Below, in pieces: positions 7,195 through 14,975 of a stretch of 21,502 nt of DNA (its first letter is position 1; every line of letters starts with the position of its first letter). A program made the translations under genes and the position numbers. The notes under the pieces are model-generated. The model worked only from the letters and a program-made list of their open reading frames with translations. It did no database searches and was not told the origin of the DNA. Source of the stretch: an uncultured Comamonadaceae bacterium (GTDB taxonomy: Bacteria; Pseudomonadota; Gammaproteobacteria; Burkholderiales; Burkholderiaceae); contig CAMLQP010000017.1 of NCBI GenBank assembly GCA_946482115.1, positions 1 through 21,502 on the forward strand, read 5' to 3'.

Positions 7195-9888
7195 ATGCAA
7201 GAAAAATACTCTCCCCAAGATGTGGAGCGTGCCGCGCACGCCCACTGGACGGCCAACGACGCCTACCGCGTGACCGAGGACAACGGCCGCCCCAAGTACT
7301 ACGCCTGCTCCATGCTGCCCTACCCCAGCGGCAAGCTGCACATGGGCCATGTGCGCAACTACACCATCAACGACATGCTCACGCGCCAGCTGCGCATGAA
7401 GGGCTACAACGTCCTCATGCCCATGGGCTGGGACGCCTTCGGCCTGCCGGCCGAGAACGCGGCGCTGAAGAACCAGGTGCCGCCCGCGAAGTGGACCTAC
7501 GACAACATCGCCTACATGAAGAAGCAGATGCTGGCGATGGGTCTGGCCATCGACTGGAGCCGCGAGGTCGCCACCTGCTCGCCCGACTACTACCGCTGGA
7601 ATCAGTGGCTGTTCCTCAAGATGCTGGAAAAAGGCGTGGCCTACCGCAAGACCCAGATCGTGAACTGGGACCCGGTGGACCAGACCGTGCTGGCCAACGA
7701 GCAGGTCATCGACGGCAAGGGCTGGCGCACTGGCGCGCCGGTCGAGAAACGCGAGATCCCCGGCTACTACCTCAAGATCACCGATTACGCACAGGAGCTG
7801 CTGGATCACGTCCAGATCGGCAACGAAAAGGCCACGCTCAACGGCTGGCCCGACAAGGTGCGGCTGATGCAGGAGAACTGGATCGGCAAGAGCGAGGGCG
7901 TGCGCTTTGCCTTCACGCACGGCGTCAGGGATGCCTCCGGCGCGCTGATCGGTGACGGCAAGATGTACGTGTTCACCACGCGCGCCGACACCATCATGGG
8001 TGTCACCTTCTGCGCCGTGGCGCCCGAGCACCCGCTGGCCGCGCACGCGGCGGCATCGAACCCGCAGCTCGCCGCCTTCATCGAGGAATGCAAGACCGGC
8101 GGCACCACCGAGGCCGAACTGGCCACGCAGGAGAAGAAAGGCATGCCCACCGGCCTGCAGGTCACGCACCCGCTGACCGGCGCCCAGGTGGACGTGTGGG
8201 TGGGCAACTACGTGCTCATGGGTTATGGCGACGGCGCCGTGATGGGCGTGCCCGCGCACGACGAGCGCGATTTCGCATTCGCGCAGAAATACGGCCTGCC
8301 GATCCGGCAGGTGGTGGCCGTCCAGGGCGAGACCTACAGCACCGACGCCTGGGCCGAGTGGTACGCCGACAAGCAGCGCGGCGTCTGCGTGAACAGCGGT
8401 GCGCTCGATGGCCTGGGCTACCAGGCGGCGGTGGACCGGGTGGCCCAGCTGCTTGGCCCGCTGGGCGAGAAGAAGACCACCTGGCGCCTGCGCGACTGGG
8501 GCATCAGCCGCCAGCGCTACTGGGGCACGCCCATCCCCATCATCCACTGCGACGAACACGGCGCCGTGCCGGTGCCCGAGAAGGACCTGCCGGTGGTGCT
8601 GCCCGAGGACTGCGTGCCCGACGGCAGCGGCAACCCGCTGCACAAGCACGAAGGTTTCCACGCCGGCGTCACCTGCCCGGTGTGTGGCAAGCCCGCGCGG
8701 CGCGAGACCGACACCATGGACACCTTCGTGGACTCGTCCTGGTACTTCATGCGCTACTGCGACCCGGTGAACGCCGAGGCGATGGTGGCCGACGGCGCGA
8801 AGTACTGGATGCCGATGGACCAGTACATCGGCGGCATCGAGCACGCCATCCTGCACCTGCTGTATGCGCGCTTCTGGACCAAGGTGATGCGTGACCTGGG
8901 CCTGGTGAAGGTGGACGAACCCTTCACCCGCCTGCTCACGCAGGGCATGGTGCTCAACCACATCTACAGCCGCCGCACCGCCAAGGGCGGCAAGGAATAC
9001 TTCTGGCCGCACGACGTGGAGCACGTGCTGGACGAAGGCGGCAAGATCGTGGGCGCGAAGCTGAAGAACGCCGTCGCCAGTGGTGACACCGTGCTGCCCG
9101 TGGGCACCGCCATCGACTACGAGGGCGTGGGCACCATGTCCAAGTCCAAGAACAACGGCGTCGACCCGCAGGACCTGATCGAGAAATACGGCGCCGACAC
9201 CGCGCGCCTGTACACCATGTTCACCGCCCCGCCCGAGGCCACGCTGGAGTGGAACGACGCCGCGGTGGAAGGCAGCTACCGCTTCCTGCGCCGGGTCTGG
9301 AACCTGGGTGTGAAGCTGGGCCAGACCGACTGGGCGGCGGCCAACGCCGCCGGCGCGCACAGCCTCGCCGAGGTCCCCTTCGGCAAGGCCGCCAAGGCGC
9401 TGCGCCACGAGATCCACGGCGTGCTCAAGCAGGTGGACTACGACTACCAGCGCATGCAATACAACACCGTGGTCTCGGGCGCGATGAAGATGCTCAACGC
9501 GCTGGAAGACTTCAAGGCACACGACGATGCCGGTGGCCAGGTCGCGCTGATCGAAGGCTTTGGCATCCTGCTGCGCGTGCTCTACCCCGCCACGCCGCAC
9601 ATCACCCACGCGCTCTGGAGCGAGCTGGGCTATGCCGGCACGCTGGGCGAACTGCTGGACGCGCCCTGGCCCCAGGTCGACCCGGCCGCGCTGGTGCAGG
9701 ACGAAATCGAGCTGGTGCTGCAGGTCAACGGCAAGCTGCGCGGTTCGGTGCTGGTGCCGGCCGGGGCCGACAAGGCCGCCATCGAAGCCGCCGCGCTGGC
9801 CAGCGAGGCCTTCGTCAAGGCCGCCAACGGCGCCACGCCCAAGAAGGTGGTGGTGGTGCCCGGCCGCCTGGTCAACGTCGTCGTCTGA
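7195..9888 (+). CDS. leuS: Leucyl-tRNA synthetase
   Basis: An 897-residue class I aminoacyl-tRNA synthetase that charges tRNA-Leu in the cytoplasm. The HIGH box is HMGH at 49-52, in [16 protein letters not shown]. The second ATP-binding signature is TMSKS (647-651) in place of KMSKS. The CP1 editing domain, which hydrolyses mischarged tRNA, is present: a threonine-rich TRADT (262-266) and [17 protein letters not shown] (343-359) with its editing aspartate. A zinc-finger-like CPVCGKP occurs near residue 493. The C-terminal tRNA-binding region ends [16 protein letters not shown]. It is slightly longer than E. coli LeuRS (860) and appears intact. lptE follows after 11 bases. Confidence 0.98.
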   Translation: MQEKYSPQDVERAAHAHWTANDAYRVTEDNGRPKYYACSMLPYPSGKLHMGHVRNYTINDMLTRQLRMKGYNVLMPMGWDAFGLPAENAALKNQVPPAKWTYDNIAYMKKQMLAMGLAIDWSREVATCSPDYYRWNQWLFLKMLEKGVAYRKTQIVNWDPVDQTVLANEQVIDGKGWRTGAPVEKREIPGYYLKITDYAQELLDHVQIGNEKATLNGWPDKVRLMQENWIGKSEGVRFAFTHGVRDASGALIGDGKMYVFTTRADTIMGVTFCAVAPEHPLAAHAAASNPQLAAFIEECKTGGTTEAELATQEKKGMPTGLQVTHPLTGAQVDVWVGNYVLMGYGDGAVMGVPAHDERDFAFAQKYGLPIRQVVAVQGETYSTDAWAEWYADKQRGVCVNSGALDGLGYQAAVDRVAQLLGPLGEKKTTWRLRDWGISRQRYWGTPIPIIHCDEHGAVPVPEKDLPVVLPEDCVPDGSGNPLHKHEGFHAGVTCPVCGKPARRETDTMDTFVDSSWYFMRYCDPVNAEAMVADGAKYWMPMDQYIGGIEHAILHLLYARFWTKVMRDLGLVKVDEPFTRLLTQGMVLNHIYSRRTAKGGKEYFWPHDVEHVLDEGGKIVGAKLKNAVASGDTVLPVGTAIDYEGVGTMSKSKNNGVDPQDLIEKYGADTARLYTMFTAPPEATLEWNDAAVEGSYRFLRRVWNLGVKLGQTDWAAANAAGAHSLAEVPFGKAAKALRHEIHGVLKQVDYDYQRMQYNTVVSGAMKMLNALEDFKAHDDAGGQVALIEGFGILLRVLYPATPHITHALWSELGYAGTLGELLDAPWPQVDPAALVQDEIELVLQVNGKLRGSVLVPAGADKAAIEAAALASEAFVKAANGATPKKVVVVPGRLVNVVV

Positions 9889-9899
9889 AGGAACCCGCC

Positions 9900-10418
9900 A
9901 TGCAACGCCGCCGTGCCCTGCTGCTGACCCTTTCGCCGCTGGCGCTGGCCGCGTGTGGCTTCCAGCTGCGCCAGGCGCCCAAGTTCGGCTTCGACGGCCT
10001 GCAGCTCGACGGCGCCGCCACCCCGGTGGTGGTGGAACTGCGCCGGGCGCTGGCCGCCGCCGGCATGCGGCTGGTGGAGCCGGCACCGCCGCGCCCGGCC
10101 GGCTCCACCGACCCGGTGCCCCCGGGCGCCGCCTTGCGGCTGCAGGTGCTGCAGGACCAGCGCGAGCGCGTCGTGGTGGGCCAGACGGCGGCCGGCCAGA
10201 TCCGCGAGCTGCAGCTGCGCACCCGGTTCCGCTTCCGGCTCGGCACGCCCCAGGGCGTGGAGCTGATACCCGACACCGAACTGCTGCAGACGCGCGACAT
10301 CAGCTTCACGGAAACCCAGGTGCTGGGCAAGGAAGCGGAGGAGGCGCTGATGTACAAGGACATGCAGGCCGACATCGTGCAGCAGGTGATGCGCCGCCTG
10401 TCGTCGGTGAAGCTCTGA
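9900..10418 (+). CDS. lptE: LPS-assembly lipoprotein LptE
   Basis: A 172-residue lipoprotein that plugs the LptD beta-barrel and helps insert lipopolysaccharide into the outer leaflet of the outer membrane. The signal peptide MQRRRALLLTLSPLALAAC ends in a lipobox with Cys19 as the lipidated residue, directly followed by GFQLR, the typical LptE start of the mature protein. The rest fits the LptE alpha/beta fold, with ELQLRTRFRFRL and a closing amphipathic helix ADIVQQVMRRLSSV. GAAGGAAC precedes the ATG, which is 11 bases after the leuS stop. The leuS-lptE pair is widely conserved; holA, normally next, is displaced about 7.9 kb to the right here. Confidence 0.95.
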   Translation: MQRRRALLLTLSPLALAACGFQLRQAPKFGFDGLQLDGAATPVVVELRRALAAAGMRLVEPAPPRPAGSTDPVPPGAALRLQVLQDQRERVVVGQTAAGQIRELQLRTRFRFRLGTPQGVELIPDTELLQTRDISFTETQVLGKEAEEALMYKDMQADIVQQVMRRLSSVKL

Positions 10419-10505
10419 CCCCCACGCTCCCCCACGGCGTGTGGGTCGCTGCCCCCGAGGGGGCTGGGCCGCCTTGGGAGTGGCCCGGCGGCAGCCCGTT
10501 CGCTT
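10419..10505. repeat. GC-rich intergenic hairpin element (copy 2), between convergent genes
   Basis: The gap between lptE and the convergent arginase gene holds a C-tract, a CACGC/GCGTG stem, a perfect GCCCCC-GA-GGGGGC palindrome (10451-10464), and a GGGCC/GGCCC stem further on (10466-10485). It could act as a bidirectional transcription barrier, although no T-tract is present. It resembles the element at 3028-3105 in layout and marks the left border of the arginine island. Confidence 0.5.
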
Positions 10506-11435
10506 CTAGCGGCCGGCGCGCATCAGGGTGCTCTTGCCGAACAGCGATTCCACCAGGTCGACGGCCAGCACCGCGGTCCGGTTGCGCACGTCCAGCGCCG
10601 GGTTGAGCTCGACGATGTCCAGCGAGGCCAGCCGGCCGCAGTCGGCGATCATCTCCATGCACAGCTGCGCCTCGCGGTAGGTTGGTCCACCGGGCACGGT
10701 GGTGCCCACGCCGGGCGCGATCTCGGGGTCGAGGAAATCGACGTCGAAGCTCACATGCAGGTGTGTGTCCGCGTCCACGCCCTCGAGCGCGCGCTCCATG
10801 GTGCGGCGCATGCCCTCCTCGTCGATGAAGCGCATGTCGAACACCTCCAGCCCCTGCTCGTGCACGAAGCGCTTTTCGCCCGCGTCCACGCTGCGTATGC
10901 CGATCTGGCGGATCTGGTCGGGCCGCAGGGCGGGCGTGTGGCCGCCGATGCCGGTCAGCTCGTGCGGGCCGAAGCCGCACAGGCAGGCCACCGGCATGCC
11001 GTGCACGTTGCCGCTGGGCGTGAGCGCGCTGGTGTTGAAGTCGGCGTGCGCGTCCAGCCACAGCACCCGCAGCCGTTTGCCGGCATCGCGGCAGTGGCTC
11101 GCCACCGCCGCGATGCTGCCCAGGCCCAGGCAGTGGTCGCCGCCCAGCAGGATGGGCAGGTGGCCCAGGCGCAGCTCGGCCAGCACGGCGTCGAACACGG
11201 TGCGGTTCCAGGCCGCGACCTCGGGCAGGTGGCGGTAGCCGTCGACAGGTGGTAGCCAGGGGTTGGGCGGGCCGCTCAGGTTGCCGCGGTCGTGTACCAC
11301 GAGGCCGTGGCTTTCGAGCGCCGCTCTCAGGCCCGCGACCCGTAGGGCTTCGGGCCCCATGGAGGCGCCACGCGCGCCAGCGCCGACATCGGTGGGCGCA
11401 CCGATCAGGCTGGCGGTCGTAGGCGAAGGGGTCAT
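10506..11435 (-). CDS. rocF: Arginase
   Basis: A 309-residue ureohydrolase cleaving arginine to ornithine and urea with a binuclear manganese centre. Metal ligands are visible: His101 in GGDHCLGLGS, Asp128/His130/Asp132 in LDAHADFN, and Asp231/Asp233 in SFDVDFLDPEIAPGVG; numbering nearly matches human arginase. SGNVHGMP (141-148) marks arginases rather than agmatinase or formimidoylglutamase. The ATG at 11435 overlaps the stop of the upstream ornithine cyclodeaminase gene (ATGA), so the two are translationally coupled and consecutive in pathway. Longer open frames extend upstream into that gene but carry no arginase homology. It is likely controlled with that gene from the 12506-12642 region, by the divergent Lrp-type regulator. 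Confidence 0.95.
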   Translation of the reverse strand: MTPSPTTASLIGAPTDVGAGARGASMGPEALRVAGLRAALESHGLVVHDRGNLSGPPNPWLPPVDGYRHLPEVAAWNRTVFDAVLAELRLGHLPILLGGDHCLGLGSIAAVASHCRDAGKRLRVLWLDAHADFNTSALTPSGNVHGMPVACLCGFGPHELTGIGGHTPALRPDQIRQIGIRSVDAGEKRFVHEQGLEVFDMRFIDEEGMRRTMERALEGVDADTHLHVSFDVDFLDPEIAPGVGTTVPGGPTYREAQLCMEMIADCGRLASLDIVELNPALDVRNRTAVLAVDLVESLFGKSTLMRAGR

Positions 11436-12505
11436 GCCGTGGTTTCCCGTGCCGCGATTGTGGCGGGCAACAAGCCCGATTGCAGCACACCGAACAAGTC
11501 CTTGGGGTCTTGCAACTGCGGGATCAGGTCGATGGGGCGCGCCAGGCGCGGATGCCGCTGCAGCAGGGCGTACAGCGTGCGCAGGGCCGAGAAGTCCTCC
11601 AGCGCAAACCCGACCGAATCGAACACCGTGACCTCTTTGGCACCGGCACGGCCCAATGTGCGACCTTGCAGCACGTCGGCAAATTCGGTGACGCGAAAAT
11701 CGGCCGGCATCTGCTGGATCTCGCCCTCGATGCGCGACTGCGGCTCGAATTCGACCACGACCCGCGCGTCGGAACGCCACAGGATGTCAGGGTGCAGTTC
11801 GGTCTTGCCTGGGCAGTCGCCACCCACTGCGTTGATGTGCATGCCGGCTTCAATCATGTCGGGCAGCAGGATGGTGGCGTTGCGCTTGTCGGCGGTCACG
11901 GTGGTCACGATATCGGCCCCCCGTACGGCCTCTGCGGTGCTGGCACAGATGCGCAACTCCAGACCCGGCAGCCCCAGGCTGGACAGGTTGCGCACCAGCT
12001 TGGCGCTCGCCAGCGGGTCGGTGTCGAACAGAGACAGCTCGCGCACGCCCATCAGGTGGTAGAAGGCCAGCGCCTGGAACTCGCTCTGCGCGCCGTTGCC
12101 GATCAACGCCATGCGGCCGCTGCCGGGGCGCGCCATGTGGCGCGCGGCCAGCACCGACATGGCGGCGGTGCGCAGAGCGGTGGTCAGTGTCAGCTCCGAG
12201 ATCAGCAGCGGGTAGCCGGTGTCGACATCGGCCAGCACACCGAAGGCGGTGACCGTGAGCAACCCTTCGGCGGTGTTCTTGGGGTGACCGTTGACGTACT
12301 TGAAGCAGTACATCTGCCCGTCGCTGGTCGGCATGAGTTCGATCACGCCGACTTCCGAGTGGATGGCATGGCGCGCCGACTTGTCGAACGACTCCCAGCG
12401 GCGGTAGTCGGCCTCGATCTCGCCGACCAGCCGCTCGAGGAAAGGCGCCAGACCCACCTGGGCCACGAGTTGGCGCACGCTGTCGACGCCGAGGTAATTC
12501 ACCAT
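11432..12505 (-). CDS. ocd: Ornithine cyclodeaminase
   Basis: A 357-residue NAD-dependent enzyme converting L-ornithine directly to L-proline and ammonia. From the start, MVNYLGVDSVRQLV, it closely follows what I recall of the Pseudomonas putida enzyme. Arg45, Glu56, Lys69 (FKYVNGHP) and Arg112 fall at the same positions. The nucleotide-binding GNGAQSEFQA is at 136-145, and NAVGGDCPGKTEL holds the catalytic Asp at 230. This supports true ornithine cyclodeaminase over the related alanine dehydrogenase/mu-crystallin types. ATG 12505 is chosen for its AGGAGA; an ATG at 12535 in frame lacks family similarity. It overlaps the arginase start, and together they turn arginine into proline, urea and ammonia. 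It is divergent from an Lrp/AsnC gene. Confidence 0.95.
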   Translation of the reverse strand: MVNYLGVDSVRQLVAQVGLAPFLERLVGEIEADYRRWESFDKSARHAIHSEVGVIELMPTSDGQMYCFKYVNGHPKNTAEGLLTVTAFGVLADVDTGYPLLISELTLTTALRTAAMSVLAARHMARPGSGRMALIGNGAQSEFQALAFYHLMGVRELSLFDTDPLASAKLVRNLSSLGLPGLELRICASTAEAVRGADIVTTVTADKRNATILLPDMIEAGMHINAVGGDCPGKTELHPDILWRSDARVVVEFEPQSRIEGEIQQMPADFRVTEFADVLQGRTLGRAGAKEVTVFDSVGFALEDFSALRTLYALLQRHPRLARPIDLIPQLQDPKDLFGVLQSGLLPATIAARETTA

Positions 12506-12570
12506 GAAACGGTCTCCTGTCTTGTCTGGGTTCAATAGCGGTCATTGTCCAAAGGCAACAACCCAATGAA

Positions 12571-12600
12571 TAGACAGAAGTTTGCGCAATTCTTTAATAT
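12571..12600 (+). promoter_or_regulatory. Candidate promoter for the Lrp/AsnC regulator
   Basis: TAGACA (12571-12576, five of six consensus bases) and TAATAT (12595-12600) are 18 bases apart, in an AT-rich stretch unlike the surrounding sequence. A leader of about 36 nt would contain the inverted repeats at 12605-12629. I found no convincing promoter for ornithine cyclodeaminase on the opposite strand. Confidence 0.5.
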
Positions 12601-12604
12601 AAGA

Positions 12605-12629
12605 TGACAAAATGTCAGTAACTACTGAC
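12605..12629. promoter_or_regulatory. Overlapping inverted repeats, candidate Lrp-type operator
   Basis: Two palindromes share bases: TGACA-AAA-TGTCA (12605-12617) and GTCAGTA-AC-TACTGAC (12614-12629, seven perfect base pairs). They lie between the likely promoter and the start codon of the Lrp/AsnC gene, within the divergent region shared with ornithine cyclodeaminase. That position suits autorepression plus control of the catabolic genes. Confidence 0.55.
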
Positions 12630-12642
12630 GATCTGAGCAAAA

Positions 12643-13065
12643 ATGGACGACCTCGACCGACAACTGATCGCTGAATTGCGGGACAACGCGCGGCTGCCGG
12701 TGGCCAGCCTGGCCCAGCGCCTGCGCGTCTCGCGTGGCACGGTGCAGAACCGGCTCGACAAGCTGGAGGCGAATGGCACCATCGTTGGCTACACGGTCCG
12801 CCTCAAGCCCCAGGTGCAGGCCCGGCGCATCCGCGCCTGGATGACGGTGGCGGTGGAGGGCAACCGCACCGACCTTGTGCTCAAGGCCCTGCGTGGGGAT
12901 CCGGCGGTGGGCGCGCTGCACAGCACCAACGGGCGCTGGGACATCGTGGCCGAGCTCTATGCCGACTCGCTGGAGGACTTCGACCAGGTGCTGGGCCGCA
13001 TACGGCTGCTGGAGGGCATCTCCAGCACCGAAACCAGCCTGCTGCTGTCGACATTCAAGCTGTAG
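12643..13065 (+). CDS. Lrp/AsnC family transcriptional regulator
   Basis: A 140-residue regulator. The N-terminal winged helix begins MDDLDRQLIAELRDNAR and has the HTH at about 21-50 (ASLAQRLRVSRGTVQNRLDKL). The C-terminal RAM-type ligand-binding domain starts near 60 and includes the STNGRWDIVAEL strand. Family members form octamers or related assemblies, sense amino acids and bind inverted repeats, often beside the genes they control. It is divergent from the ornithine cyclodeaminase-arginase pair, which points to arginine, ornithine or proline as effector and to local activation; this is inference. It is slightly shorter than E. coli Lrp (164). Convergent with the RpiR gene, 34 bases apart. 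Confidence 0.92.
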   Translation: MDDLDRQLIAELRDNARLPVASLAQRLRVSRGTVQNRLDKLEANGTIVGYTVRLKPQVQARRIRAWMTVAVEGNRTDLVLKALRGDPAVGALHSTNGRWDIVAELYADSLEDFDQVLGRIRLLEGISSTETSLLLSTFKL

Positions 13066-13099
13066 CCGCAGCACCTGGCTGACCGCGCCGGGGCGCCTG

Positions 13100-14032
13100 C
13101 TACGACGGCCGTGGTGTGTAGAGGTAGTGAGAGATCGCTTCGGTCAGCCGGCCGGCTTTCTCGACCTGTCCCGTGGTGCTCAGCACCACCGCGCTGACCA
13201 GGGCCTCAATCACCAGCAGGGCGGCGACCGTGCCACTGGGCAGCACGGGGTGTTGCGCCGGCGCCAGCAGGACGTGGTCGGCCAGCGAAGCCAGCGGAGA
13301 GGCCAGGGAGTCGGTGATGGCGATCACGGTGGCACCGCGCGAGCGGGCATAGCCCGTCAGTCGCAGGGCATCATCGGCATAGCGGGGCAGGGAGATGGCC
13401 ACCAGCACATCGCCCGGGCCGATGTTCATGAGCCGGCCCGCGGCAACCTCGGTGCCGCCAAACTCGACGACGTTGATCAACCCCGGGTAGTAAGGCTGGA
13501 GGTCCAGCGCCAGGATCGCCGCCAGGTGGGCGCTCAGGCCGAAACCCAGCGTGTACACGCCGCTGGCCTGCACCAGGCGGGCCGCGCAGTCCGCCAGCAG
13601 CGGACCGTCCAGCCCCTGGGCCGCGGCCTGGGCGTTCGCGAGGCTGGCCTCCACACACCCGGCCACGGCCTGGTGGTGATCACCCCCCTGGCCGACCGCG
13701 CCCCGGAGTTTTTCCACCGGCTGCAGCACGCCTTGCAGCACGGCAGCCATCTCGGCCCTCAGGGCGGCAAACCCGTTCATGCCCAGCACCCGGGCAAAGC
13801 GGCTCAAGGTGGCCGTGGAGGTACCCGCGTTGGCCGCCAGCTCCTCTATGCCCCAGGCCACGGCGCGCACCGGATTGCGCAGCAGGAAGTCGGCGATGGC
13901 CCGGTTGCCCGGTGTTGCGGCGTGGTTGTTGAGCAGGTCGCGCAATTGCTGGCCGAGCCGGGACTGGCCGAACACCAGCTCAGGTGGCGCAAAAACGCCC
14001 GGGGGATCAGGGTTTACCTTGATTTTTGGCAT
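13100..14032 (-). CDS. MurR/RpiR family transcriptional regulator (HTH + SIS)
   Basis: A 310-residue regulator. The N-terminal RpiR-type HTH covers about 25-100, with IEELAANAGTSTATLSRFAR as the helix-turn-helix. The C-terminal SIS domain runs from about 140 to 290, with GFGLSAHLA (163-171) as the first SIS loop. The second loop reads ISLPRYADD (213-221), where sugar-phosphate-binding members typically have an S-x-S-G-x-T pattern. The ligand may therefore not be a phosphosugar. It is divergent from the amino-acid ABC operon, and its own start codon lies inside an inverted repeat (14030-14055), so it probably regulates that operon and itself. Because a TAAATT lies close before its ATG on the minus strand, its message may have almost no leader. 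It is convergent with the Lrp gene. Confidence 0.9.
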   Translation of the reverse strand: MPKIKVNPDPPGVFAPPELVFGQSRLGQQLRDLLNNHAATPGNRAIADFLLRNPVRAVAWGIEELAANAGTSTATLSRFARVLGMNGFAALRAEMAAVLQGVLQPVEKLRGAVGQGGDHHQAVAGCVEASLANAQAAAQGLDGPLLADCAARLVQASGVYTLGFGLSAHLAAILALDLQPYYPGLINVVEFGGTEVAAGRLMNIGPGDVLVAISLPRYADDALRLTGYARSRGATVIAITDSLASPLASLADHVLLAPAQHPVLPSGTVAALLVIEALVSAVVLSTTGQVEKAGRLTEAISHYLYTPRPS

Positions 14033-14055
14033 GATTTTCAGAATTTACAATCATG
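14030..14055. promoter_or_regulatory. Inverted repeat with embedded -10, candidate RpiR operator / aot promoter
   Basis: CATGATT (14030-14036) and AATCATG (14049-14055) are perfect inverted arms separated by 12 bases. The left arm includes the RpiR start codon. The plus-strand -10 TACAAT (14046-14051) lies across the right arm, with a weak TTTTTG at -35 distance (14023-14028). Binding here would block both the transporter operon and the regulator gene. Confidence 0.55.
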
Positions 14056-14115
14056 AAAAATATCGTTCAACTGTAACGGCATTCCACCCCAGTCAACCCC
14101 GAAAAGGATGTTTTC

Positions 14116-14904
14116 ATGATTCGCAAGCTGTTCTTCGTCGCGAGCGTCGCCGCGGCCCTGCTGACCCCGTTCGCTGCCCAGGCCCAGGCTCCGGGCTGGA
14201 CCAAGGTGCGCATCGGTGTCGAGGGCAACTACCCGCCTTTCTCCCGTCTGGGTGCCGATGGCAAACTGACCGGTTTCGACATCGACATCGCCAACGCCGT
14301 CTGTGCCGAGCTCAAGGCCGAATGTACCTTGGTGCAGCAGGAGTGGGACGGCATGATGCCGGCGCTGAACGCCAAGAAGTTCGACATGATCGTCGCTTCC
14401 ATGACGATCAGCGAAGAGCGCAAGCGCGTGGCTGACTTCAGTGATCCGTACTACGACGTGCCGTCGCGCTGGGTGGCCAAGGCCGGCCAGTTCAAAGACC
14501 ACTCGGCCGCATCGCTCAAGGGCAAGAAGATCATCGTGCTGCGCAACAGCCCGCGCGCCCGGTTCGTGACCGAAAACTACAAGGACAGCGAAGTCCTGCT
14601 GGTGGCCAAGGAAAGCGATGTCTACCTGGAGCTGGCGGCCGGCCGTGGCGACATCGGTTTCGGCTCCTCCGTGGTGTCGGCCGAAGCCTTCCTGAAGAAG
14701 CCTGAAGGCAAGGGCTTCGAGCAGGTCGGCCCCTCGGTCCGCCTGGGCTCGGGTGTGGACGGTGGCGTGGGCATCGCCATGCGCAAGGGCGAGACCGAAC
14801 TGCGTGAAAAAGTCAACGCCGCTCTGAAAGCCATCAAGGCCAACGGCACCTACAAGGCCCTCAACGCCAAGTACTTCGACTTCGACATCAGCGGCGCCCA
14901 GTAA
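14116..14904 (+). CDS. aotJ: Periplasmic amino-acid-binding protein of ABC importer (AotJ/LAO-like)
   Basis: A 262-residue family-3 solute-binding protein. The signal peptide is cleaved probably after AQA (residue 23). Domain features follow LAO/HisJ/AotJ: VEGNYPPF (35-42), EWDGMMPAL (76-84), and SMTISEER (95-102), with Arg102 expected to hold the ligand carboxylate. A C-terminal YKALNAKYFDFDI closes the fold. Where LAO- and AotJ-type proteins have Asp that contacts the free alpha-amino group, the ungapped alignment I can make from memory places Ser184 (in DIGFGSSV), so the ligand may differ from free arginine. The start has a strong AAAAGGA. It is the first gene of a five-gene operon and is followed by an intercistronic hairpin that could raise its level over the permeases. 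Confidence 0.92.
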   Translation: MIRKLFFVASVAAALLTPFAAQAQAPGWTKVRIGVEGNYPPFSRLGADGKLTGFDIDIANAVCAELKAECTLVQQEWDGMMPALNAKKFDMIVASMTISEERKRVADFSDPYYDVPSRWVAKAGQFKDHSAASLKGKKIIVLRNSPRARFVTENYKDSEVLLVAKESDVYLELAAGRGDIGFGSSVVSAEAFLKKPEGKGFEQVGPSVRLGSGVDGGVGIAMRKGETELREKVNAALKAIKANGTYKALNAKYFDFDISGAQ

Positions 14905-14926
14905 GCCCTCGCGCTGTTCGTTTCCC

Positions 14927-14957
14927 GCCGGCGGCCCCGACCTCGGGGCCGCCCGGC
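14927..14957 (+). terminator. Intercistronic hairpin between binding protein and permeases
   Basis: GCCGGCGGCCCCGA (14927-14940) and TCGGGGCCGCCCGGC (14943-14957) form a 14-bp stem with a single bulged C and a two-base turn, followed by only TTT. It is too poor in T to be a complete terminator. It is well placed to act as an attenuator or 3' stabiliser, giving excess binding protein over membrane subunits, as is common in ABC import operons. Confidence 0.65.
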
Positions 14958-14975
14958 TTTCACACCTTTTCCATC

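Noticed and set aside
11436..11780. Longer arginase starting inside the ornithine cyclodeaminase gene
   Set aside because: Arginase homology begins at the ATG at 11435, which is coupled to the upstream stop by ATGA.
11480..12538. Plus-strand open frame of about 352 codons opposite ornithine cyclodeaminase
   Set aside because: Ornithine cyclodeaminase on the other strand has all catalytic residues; this frame is its shadow.
13085..13096. GCGCC-GG-GGCGC palindrome between the convergent Lrp and RpiR genes as a terminator
   Set aside because: The stem is only five base pairs with a two-base loop and no T-tract, so it cannot be called a terminator.
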